Assembly (NCBI GenBank): GCA_038206765.1
Contig: JBBRAM010000003.1
Coordinates: 124,001 to 188,000 of the forward strand
Origin: UKL13-2 sp038206765
Lineage (GTDB): Bacteria > Pseudomonadota > Gammaproteobacteria > Burkholderiales > Usitatibacteraceae
Direction: 5' to 3'
Length of the DNA stretch: 64,000 nt
The notes under the pieces are model-generated. The model searched no databases, had not been told where the DNA came from, and saw only the letters and a list, made by a program, of their open reading frames with translations. Numbering within the stretch: the stretch's first letter is position 1; each line of letters starts with the position of its first letter. Position numbers and translations under genes: made by a program. Below are positions 52,288 to 58,844 of the stretch, piece by piece.

Positions 52288-53429
52288 TGAACAGCTTTGT
52301 CGCGTTGGTGCAACAGCCGAGCATGCATTTCCATGGCGAGAGCTTGCAATAATTGGCCGGAATTTTTGGGCAAATGTGTGCTGGCATTGGCCGCCAAGCG
52401 CAGCGTTTCTAAGCCAATTTTTTGTGCTGAGGAAGTAGCGCATTCCCTTGTTTGGGGGAATTGGCTAGGCGTTGCAGCCTCAAGTATCAACACAATATTG
52501 ATCGCTCTCGGCAGAATTTTTTTGGGTGCTTTTTTAGCCTCACGCAGCGGTGATGCGAGTTGAAGCTTAGGCTGCATCGGTTGCATCGGTTGCATCGGTT
52601 GCATCGGCTGCATCGTCCGTTGTTGCGGCGGATGTCCAATAGGCGGTTGAGTATGCCTATTTAAGTCCTTTTCAACATCGCAAAGATCATCAAAAATTTG
52701 GTAGCCCACCGCAAATGCCTCAGCTGCTTCGCGTGCTGTGGTTAGAGCTTGATTTTCGCCACCCACGAGCAGTGCTAATTCAATTGGCAGGCTCAACAGC
52801 GCGCCGGATTTCGCAGCCGCCACTTTTTGATAGTCGTCAAAACTAACGGGGCCGCTCGCATTGTCAGAAAAATCAGCACATTGCCCGCGGACAGCGGCAG
52901 AAATTCGGGCGTGCATCAGCGACAACGCCGCCGGTAAAGCATGTGCGCTTTGATGGCTCAATTTGGCCAGCGCACCGTACGCCGCTGATAATAAAAGATC
53001 GCCTGCGCAAATGGCGATCTCATCACCAAATTTAACCCAAACGGCATCTTGGTCACGCCGAACCAAGTCGCGGTCTTGCAGATCATCGTGGATGAGGGAC
53101 GCATTATGCAAAAGCTCAACTGCCGCGGCCACCGATATCGCGTCCTCGGCGCTTACGCCCAGACACGCGCTGGCATGAAGTGCCAAGCGCGCACGAATTT
53201 TTTGGCCAGTCGATTTTAGGTGATAGTTGGCGGCATTCGTAGCGGGGGATACCGTCACGCTATCAACGCCACCTCCACCGCTGCCGCCACTAATCAGGTC
53301 GAACATCAGCTTGTCAACGGCGACCATTAACAGAGCCGGCCCTGCGTTCATCACGCTGGAGGCGCTGGCGATCGATGCTAACGTTGGCCGCATCGGTTGG
53401 GTGACGTGCTTGGCGACTTGGGCGTGCAT
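52284..53429 (-). CDS. crtE: Geranylgeranyl diphosphate synthase (polyprenyl synthetase), carotenoid type
   Basis: Chain-elongating prenyltransferase (381 aa) making the C20 precursor for carotenoids. The first Asp-rich motif is LIHDDLQDRD and the second QIFDDLCDVEKD. The region just after the second motif holds five MQP tripeptides (from ~275), encoded by a perfect 9-bp tandem repeat at 52570-52615. The protein is therefore longer than usual. It forms a coupled operon with crtI and lies 225 bp downstream of the rhodopsin gene on the same strand. Confidence 0.92.
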   Translation of the reverse strand: MHAQVAKHVTQPMRPTLASIASASSVMNAGPALLMVAVDKLMFDLISGGSGGGGVDSVTVSPATNAANYHLKSTGQKIRARLALHASACLGVSAEDAISVAAAVELLHNASLIHDDLQDRDLVRRDQDAVWVKFGDEIAICAGDLLLSAAYGALAKLSHQSAHALPAALSLMHARISAAVRGQCADFSDNASGPVSFDDYQKVAAAKSGALLSLPIELALLVGGENQALTTAREAAEAFAVGYQIFDDLCDVEKDLNRHTQPPIGHPPQQRTMQPMQPMQPMQPMQPKLQLASPLREAKKAPKKILPRAINIVLILEAATPSQFPQTRECATSSAQKIGLETLRLAANASTHLPKNSGQLLQALAMEMHARLLHQRDKAVQ

Positions 53430-53569
53430 AGGCTAACCTTAAAAGGGCAAATGCGGTGTAAATAAAATTCAGTTCAACGTCAGTTTGAGCTAGGCGTTTA
53501 CTGGCAGTGCGGTTGCAGAGAATTCAACACACCGACAACGCGTCGCGGCAATATTCTCTACTTGGCAAA

Positions 53570-53595
53570 TCGGCCAGAATTTTCATCCTGGCCGA
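53570..53595. other. Stem-loop between the rhodopsin and crtE genes
   Basis: A perfect 8-bp inverted repeat TCGGCCAG (53570-53577) / CTGGCCGA (53588-53595) with a 10-base loop lies about 60 bp past the rhodopsin stop. No clear T run follows on the minus strand. It could be a 3' stabiliser, a processing site or an attenuator separating rhodopsin from carotenoid gene expression. Confidence 0.55.
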
Positions 53596-53654
53596 CCGTT
53601 CAGTCTGATTGCCTAATACGCATGATCACAACAAACAATCATGACGTACGATCA

Positions 53655-54455
53655 CTACTTTACAGAGCCCTCGGACTCGGTAACGGCTACTTTCCAGATG
53701 ATGAGACCAAACGTGATTTTATTCACGACGTCAGCAGCGTTATAAATAATGTTGAGCATGTTGGCACTGGACTCTGGGCTGCTGTTGGTTAAATAGCCAA
53801 AGAAATAGCCGATCGGATAAATCGCCCAGCCGAACGTCACAATCAAACGCATGAGACTAAACGCAGATTGCACAGACGCTGGCGCTTGGTCGGCATTGAT
53901 TTTGCTCGCTTGGCCGAGGAAAATTTCGTACAAAATAAACGCCCAACCTGCCATACCGATAATGAATGCTGGCCATACCGACATATAACCGGCTTCACCC
54001 AAATATCCACCAATCAGCATCACTAGCGTGCCGATCATCAGACGCCAGAAAACACCGCCAGGTACCTTCGCAATCGCCGCCAAGATCAAATAGAACTCGA
54101 TCATTAACAACGGCACAGTAATCAGCCAATCGATATAGCGATAGACGGTCGGCGTGGACGCTGTAGCGACCCAAACATCGCGCATATAGAAATAATGCAC
54201 CGCAGCAACAAGCGTCACCAAGCCAGAAACGGTGAGCGAAGTTTTCCATTTTGCGGTGACACGATCACGTTCCAAAAAGAAAAATGCAGTCGATGCAATA
54301 AGCGCCATCGAAATTACCCAAAACGAGATACCGACAAAGTCATTCGCTTTCAGCACCGAGCTCGATGCTGCCAATACTTCAGTGGGAATGGCAACCATTG
54401 CCGCACCGATGATGCTTGTTTTCGTGATGCTGGACCAAGCTTTTAGCATGTTCAT
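53655..54455 (-). CDS. Proteorhodopsin, light-driven proton pump
   Basis: Seven-helix retinal protein (266 aa) with an N-terminal signal-like segment, as in marine green proteorhodopsin. Helix C reads RYIDWLITVPLLMIEFYLIL, giving the pump triad D109 (acceptor), T113 and E120 (donor). The tuning residue is L117, the green-absorbing type. The counter-ion-linked His is H87 (AAVHYFYMRD). Retinal binds K246 in ADVVNKITFGLIIW. GWAIYPIGYFFGY in helix F is also typical. An AGGAG ribosome site lies just upstream. The start overlaps the stop of a 42-codon ORF (ATGA). Downstream are crtE and crtI; a MerR regulator is divergent. Confidence 0.97.
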   Translation of the reverse strand: MNMLKAWSSITKTSIIGAAMVAIPTEVLAASSSVLKANDFVGISFWVISMALIASTAFFFLERDRVTAKWKTSLTVSGLVTLVAAVHYFYMRDVWVATASTPTVYRYIDWLITVPLLMIEFYLILAAIAKVPGGVFWRLMIGTLVMLIGGYLGEAGYMSVWPAFIIGMAGWAFILYEIFLGQASKINADQAPASVQSAFSLMRLIVTFGWAIYPIGYFFGYLTNSSPESSANMLNIIYNAADVVNKITFGLIIWKVAVTESEGSVK

Positions 54456-54580
54456 GCTGATCTCCTGTTGTTGTTAGCTGATGAGTGTTTAGCAATTGAA
54501 TGTTTAGCAATTTTTGTCAGGTAATTTTCCGCCAAAAATGTTGCCAATAAAAACGTGATGCAAGTTAAACCAACGTACAT
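54452..54580 (-). CDS. 42-aa membrane peptide ORF coupled to the rhodopsin gene
   Basis: A short frame not obvious by length alone. It has an ATG at 54580 with a GGAG ribosome site (54588-54591) spaced 7 bases, one hydrophobic helix (VGLTCITFLLATFLAENYL) and a basic, polar tail (KIAKHS, NNNRRSA). Its TGA overlaps the rhodopsin ATG by 4 bp. The two 12-bp direct repeats TGTTTAGCAATT (54486-54497, 54501-54512) fall in its tail. I know no family. It may be a leader peptide controlling rhodopsin translation or a small rhodopsin partner. Chance is still possible. Confidence 0.5.
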   Translation of the reverse strand: MYVGLTCITFLLATFLAENYLTKIAKHSIAKHSSANNNRRSA

Positions 54581-54881
54581 GTATCTTCTCCGCAAGAGGT
54601 TAATTTTCAACGTTTTGATAACGTCATACTCAAGATTCAAAAATTTAGTTGAACCAGTAGCGAACCGTAATATAGACTTAAAAAAGAAGCATGTCTACCA
54701 ACCGAATCGTTAAAATGCCCAAATATCGGTTCAATAGTGGGTCATTTGCGCGGTATAATAGGAACATTGCTATCTTAATCTATTCATAATTTATTCACTT
54801 GCCGCACATCGCCACCCATCGGCGGCGATCAATTGGTGTTGGTCATTGTGACGTTAAAACAGGGCTGAATCGACGTTAAAA
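54581..54881. promoter_or_regulatory. Divergent control region of the rhodopsin operon and the MerR gene
   Basis: About 300 bp, AT-rich. A consensus -10 TATAAT at 54754-54759 faces the MerR gene, with a weak -35 (TTCAAT) 18 bp upstream. Related GGTTC/GAACC half-sites occur at ~54650-54670 (TTGAACC and GAACCG) and at ~54727 (CGGTTCAA) and could be operators. A TACATGTA palindrome overlaps the start codon of the 42-aa ORF. I could not settle a rhodopsin promoter. Confidence 0.45.
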
Positions 54882-56015
54882 ATGTCAAAAAAAATATCTC
54901 CCGGCAAGCGTGCTGTCGACGTTGCTGCAGGCTCTATTTCTGGGGTCGCTGTTCCACTGGCATCCGCCCCTACACCCGCCCCTACACCCGCCCCGGCCCC
55001 CGCGCCCTCAGCCGTCGCAGCGATTTTTCGTAGCGGTGTTGCCGCGCGGCAAGCGGGTGTTCCCGTTGAGACGCTCCGCGTTTGGGAGCGTCGATATAAC
55101 GTGGTGAGCCCGCAGTTAAGCGAACGCGGCCAACGGCTTTACTCAGCCGCCGAAATTCAGCGACTCAAGTTAATTAAACGTCTGGTCGATATGGGGCATC
55201 CGATTGGTATTTTGGCCAGCCTGCCGAGCGATGCGCTGGCGATTATGTACGCTACCGAAACAACGCTGCTCGCGGCGCCGCCTTTAAACCGGCAACCAGT
55301 CGATCATCATTCCAGTGAGGTCCGTATCGTTCTGGTTGGCCCGCTGCTGGCGGCAAGGTGGGTCGAAACGATCTCAACGCTATCCGGGCACCTTTCATTA
55401 AATGTGGTGGGGCGCTGCATTAGCGCTGCTGAGGCCTCTGAGGCATTGCGTGGCGTGCATGCCGATATTGCCGTCATTGAGCTGTCAACCTTGGATGATC
55501 GGTCCGCTGAAACAGTTGCGACGGTTAAGTCAATATGCGGCGCCCATCAAGCCATTGTGATGTATCGGTTCGCCCCCAGCGCAGTCATCCGGCGCTTGCG
55601 TGAAGAAGGTCACAAGGTGGTGCGTGGGCCATCTGACGCGGCTGAGATCGAATTATTGTGTCGCGCCTTATTGCGTGCCCCCGATAGGTTTCCGCCCCCC
55701 GTTTTTTCCACTGACGACAACGCGGCGGCAACTGAACTGGTGCCGCCGCACTTTGATGATCGCAGCTTGTCAGCACTTGCGAGCGCGTCGAGTACCGTTG
55801 ATTGCGAATGTCCGCGTCATCTGGTGGAGCTCGTTGTGAGCCTCAAAAGCTTCGAGCAATACAGCGCCGAATGCATTAGCCGCAGCCCCAAAGATGCCGC
55901 GTTGCATCTTGATCTCCAACGCACTACGTCCAACGCGCGATCCATGATCGAAGGTGCGCTGTTGCGAGTGGCGATTGCCGAAGGCTTGATCGTGCCGCCA
56001 CCATTTGTTCGTTAG
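54882..56015 (+). CDS. MerR-family regulator with a C-terminal sensor-like domain
   Basis: 377-aa regulator. Residues ~15-40 are a Pro/Ala/Thr repeat (APTPAPTPAPAPAP) from a short tandem repeat at 54964-55007. Residues ~48-115 are a MerR helix-turn-helix (SGVAARQAGVPVETLRVWER, then RLYSAAEIQRLKLIKRLVDM). Residues ~140-260 alternate beta and alpha like a B12-binding or receiver domain, but the cobalamin motif DxHxxG is missing. The layout recalls the LitR/CarH light-sensing regulators of carotenoid genes. Being divergent from the rhodopsin operon, it is the best candidate regulator, though the light sensing would need another cofactor or none. Confidence 0.82.
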   Translation: MSKKISPGKRAVDVAAGSISGVAVPLASAPTPAPTPAPAPAPSAVAAIFRSGVAARQAGVPVETLRVWERRYNVVSPQLSERGQRLYSAAEIQRLKLIKRLVDMGHPIGILASLPSDALAIMYATETTLLAAPPLNRQPVDHHSSEVRIVLVGPLLAARWVETISTLSGHLSLNVVGRCISAAEASEALRGVHADIAVIELSTLDDRSAETVATVKSICGAHQAIVMYRFAPSAVIRRLREEGHKVVRGPSDAAEIELLCRALLRAPDRFPPPVFSTDDNAAATELVPPHFDDRSLSALASASSTVDCECPRHLVELVVSLKSFEQYSAECISRSPKDAALHLDLQRTTSNARSMIEGALLRVAIAEGLIVPPPFVR

Positions 56016-56092
56016 TTGTTTAAATGCATGGTGTGCAGAGTTTGTTGGCCGCAGCACAACCAGTAAATGCGGACCGCGACGGTGGCGATAGT

Positions 56093-56200
56093 AAAAACGA
56101 TAGCGAACGCGAACGCGAACGTAAAAGCAAAAACGATCGCAAAAGCGAACGCAAAAACAATTGCAAAAACAATTGCAAAAACAATTGCAAAAACAAAAAC
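56093..56200. repeat. Nested short tandem repeats
   Basis: A run of GCGAAC-type hexamers gives way to a 12-bp unit AATTGCAAAAAC repeated three times and a partial copy. On either strand it translates to low-complexity peptides (for example KNNCKNNCK) in open frames that have no other support. Confidence 0.85.
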
Positions 56201-56231
56201 GGGATGAACAGCCATTCCGCTGTCCATCCCG
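56191..56231 (-). terminator. Terminator for the vanadium haloperoxidase gene
   Basis: 13-bp arms (56200-56212 with 56219-56231, CGGGATG-ACAGC, one mismatch) have a 6-base loop. On the minus strand the stem is followed by GTTTTTGTTTTTG, which comes from the adjacent tandem repeat. It lies 110 bp past the gene's stop. Confidence 0.7.
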
Positions 56232-56339
56232 TCACTGTTGCAGCCATAACACCGTCTGGATTAGCAGCGCGTTGTTACCTCACTGCGTAGGTTATAGCTT
56301 TGGTTATAGCCTTGGTTACAGCTTTGGCTATATCGTAGG

Positions 56340-57854
56340 TTAAATCGTGCCTTCCCAATAGCTTTTCGCTTTGGCATAAGCCTGCGCGCCCGCTTTGCGA
56401 CCCAAATCGAGACCCGCATTATTGCCGTCATCAAAGTGAATGCCGCCGTATAAACGCGAAATGCCTGCCTCATTTGCCGCGTCGGTGAACGTCGCCCACG
56501 TCAGTGTGAGGTCAGCTGCTGGCAGCTTATTATCAGCACGCAAGGACTTTGCTGGTTGCGTATACGTGCCACCAAAAGTATCGCTGCCGGTAAATTGCTT
56601 GAGAGCCTCAGCACCGGCCGCACTGAACGCGCTGTGGCCGGATGTATATTCCGGGAACGGCGGTGTGGGGAACGTGTCGATCTGGAAGGTCCGCCACGCT
56701 TCACCCTGCACAGAAACCAATCCGGCTGAAGGGCCGCCGGCACCAAAGCTTTGTACGGTTCTTCCGTTCATCAAATAGCGAATTGCCGTAATCGGGCGCA
56801 CGTAGTCGTAAAAGCGCTTTGCTTCCCATGTCGCAACGGCGGCATCGTGAATCGCGTTGGTGACAGCAAAAAACATTTTCACGTCTTTGTCGTTACTGTT
56901 TTTATCGCGGTTCGAGACGAACTGTGAAAACAGTCCCCAATGTCCGGGCGGCAATTCCGAATTCGGGCCATCTGCCCAATATTCGGCGATTACTTTTTGC
57001 TTTTCAGTCAGTGCGACTTGAATATCCATTACGCGCTGTGCTTGCGCGGTGAATTCCGGCGTGCCCAATGCTTTCGGCGGTGTGGGGCGGAATTGGCTCG
57101 CGCTGGTGAGTGCAAACGGAGTCACGTTACGCCAATGAGGGCCGATAAAATTCGGCGTTTTGGCGGCACCAGTGGCATCGAGGTAGGTGAGTTGTTGCCA
57201 ATGATCTGGCGCGATAATCCCCGAAAGCGGTGTAGGGGCGTTGAAAGCCGCCGGCGCATTCACTGGCGCGTAGCCGGTGTAATCCGAATAGGCCGCGCCG
57301 CTTGCTGAGAGCGTGCCGTCTTGGTTTGCGCCATCACCACGGCGGTAATCCAGCACGGCTTGGGCGGCCAGATTGCCGATCCCCTCTGCTTTTGAAGCAT
57401 CGAAATTGGTCGTGCTGACGGTAAAGCCGAGACTCGTCATTTTTGCGTCAAAGCGCGCTTTTTCGGTCGGGTATTGGTTGATCAAAACCAGATACGCCGC
57501 GAAGCTCATCGCTTTTGTTTTGTTGACGCCAGTCCGTTCGGCTTCAGGCTTGCGCAGCAAATTATGCAAGCGCGTACCGACAGCAACCCCATCATACGCA
57601 GCCCAAGCGTCGTACATCGCCGTGTGCAAAATCGCCATCGTGCGCGCCACCATCGGCGGGCCGGGCTTGACCACGCGCACGGCTTCCAAGGCCGTTTTGT
57701 TCCATTCCACCACGATTTGCGGCTGTACCGGCTCGGGGACCGGAGGCGGTGGCGTGGCCGTGACGACAGTTGAATTGCTGTCCGATTTGCAAGCTGCCAA
57801 CGCGCCCGAAACGGCCACGCTCGCACCCAGATTCAAAAATGATCTTCGTTTCAT
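56340..57854 (-). CDS. Vanadium-dependent haloperoxidase/PAP2-type phosphatase, Tat-signal lipoprotein
   Basis: 504-aa exported protein. I start at 57854 behind a GGGG ribosome site. It begins MKRRSFLNLGASVAVSG with a twin-arginine signal and a lipobox (ALAACKSD), then a Pro-rich linker. The helical catalytic core has the vanadate/phosphate-binding set seen in this superfamily: YVRPITAIRYL, FPEYTSGHSAFSAAGAEAL with the Gly-His, and ISRLYGGIHF with Arg and His. Such proteins oxidise halides with peroxide or act as acid phosphatases; sequence alone does not decide. It is a single gene, convergent with the MerR gene. Confidence 0.88.
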   Translation of the reverse strand: MKRRSFLNLGASVAVSGALAACKSDSNSTVVTATPPPPVPEPVQPQIVVEWNKTALEAVRVVKPGPPMVARTMAILHTAMYDAWAAYDGVAVGTRLHNLLRKPEAERTGVNKTKAMSFAAYLVLINQYPTEKARFDAKMTSLGFTVSTTNFDASKAEGIGNLAAQAVLDYRRGDGANQDGTLSASGAAYSDYTGYAPVNAPAAFNAPTPLSGIIAPDHWQQLTYLDATGAAKTPNFIGPHWRNVTPFALTSASQFRPTPPKALGTPEFTAQAQRVMDIQVALTEKQKVIAEYWADGPNSELPPGHWGLFSQFVSNRDKNSNDKDVKMFFAVTNAIHDAAVATWEAKRFYDYVRPITAIRYLMNGRTVQSFGAGGPSAGLVSVQGEAWRTFQIDTFPTPPFPEYTSGHSAFSAAGAEALKQFTGSDTFGGTYTQPAKSLRADNKLPAADLTLTWATFTDAANEAGISRLYGGIHFDDGNNAGLDLGRKAGAQAYAKAKSYWEGTI

Positions 57855-57969
57855 TGTTACCCCTTTTTTTATAGTGGAAAAGCAATGAAACAATAACTGA
57901 AAAAATTAGCGAAAAGTATCCCCTAGTTGAGTCGTTGTTTTTACACAACAGGTTCAAAAAATCACTTTT

Positions 57970-58032
57970 GCCGCGCCAATGCAAGTAAGTTCAATAAAAC
58001 CCCATAGCTGGCGCGGCGTTCCAGCCATTTTT
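57970..58032. repeat. Dispersed GGCGCGG element as an inverted pair
   Basis: GCCGCGCCA (57970-57978) and TGGCGCGGC (58009-58017) are perfect inverted copies of the core 30 bp apart. The right side continues GTTCCAGCCATTTTT, close to the GTTCAAGCCAAATTT end of the copy at 49.5 kb. Confidence 0.7.
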
Positions 58033-58221
58033 GCCTCCGAAAGCGCGCCAAATGACGGATTGATACGTTCTCTCCAGCCAGCCTTAAAACCCGTTATGCT
58101 CCCGTCACGACCTACGGAGGCACGCGACCCCAATTGCGCGATCAGAAATTTTTTATATTTAGTGTTGCAGGCAATAAAAATTATTTAATTTAAAGTTGGG
58201 TCAAAGGCTTAAACCGTCGCC

Positions 58222-58461
58222 CTAGAGCGCGATTGCCTCCGAGCTATGCACAGGATAGAAATCAACCTTTCTGCAGCAGCGCTCGGCGCCTTGGATGCGC
58301 AGCTTTCGACTTGGACGCCACTCAACAACTGCTGCCACAACGCTTGCAAGACCAACGCAAAATGCCAGGATGCGTTGCGCCGAACTAAAACCGCCAACGG
58401 TGAGACCGAGAGGCAGTGCAACCCCACCGGCGAAAAAAATATAAATAAAATCATCCATCAC
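58222..58461 (-). CDS. Possible 79-aa membrane protein
   Basis: The open frame encodes two hydrophobic stretches (FIYIFFAGGVALPLGLTVGG and LAFCVGLASVVAAVVEW) and a basic tail. No ribosome site precedes the ATG and I know no family. I list it because of its membrane-like pattern in an otherwise empty gap. Confidence 0.25.
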   Translation of the reverse strand: MMDDFIYIFFAGGVALPLGLTVGGFSSAQRILAFCVGLASVVAAVVEWRPSRKLRIQGAERCCRKVDFYPVHSSEAIAL

Positions 58462-58771
58462 AGCGATGGAAGTGCCACGGCATCTATGGGTTTCTCATCG
58501 ATTGAGCTGGCGCCGATGAACACGGCGGAAATGACGTGAGAAATGCGTCGGGGTTGCGTGCTATCTGTTATCACGGAGTGACGAGCTATCGCTCCATCCT
58601 CAATGAGAGCAACGCTTTTGAGTTGGGCGATAGTTTCGTGGCGAGGAATCTCGAAACAAGCTCGTAGCGCAGAATTGAAACGGGAAAATGCTTTGCGGCT
58701 TGGGTTCTAAAACTCACTCGCCGCAGTTTCCGAGGCGTTTAATAAGTTTATGTTGTACCAAACAAAACAAC

Positions 58772-58803
58772 AAAAAAGCCCAACCGAAAAATCGGTCGGG
58801 CTT
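58772..58803 (-). terminator. Terminator of the M4 protease gene
   Basis: 12-bp arms (58776-58787 with 58792-58803, AAGCCC-ACCGA, one mismatch) have a 4-base loop and a T run on the minus strand. It lies 40 bp past the protease stop. Confidence 0.88.
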
Positions 58804-58844
58804 CTTGACGTTTCGATTTTCTGCAACGCTTACTGCAGCAAACC

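Larger units (their letters stand above)
57855..58771. other. Long intergenic region upstream of the haloperoxidase gene
   Basis: About 920 bp with the haloperoxidase promoter side and the terminator side of the protease. It contains a dispersed element copy (57970-58032) and a weak open frame (58222-58461, listed separately). Otherwise I see nothing I can name. Confidence 0.5.

Noticed and set aside
56024..56290. Lys/Asn/Cys-rich open frame and the matching Phe/Leu-rich frames on the other strand
   Set aside because: They are translations of the tandem repeat at 56093-56200 and cover a terminator.
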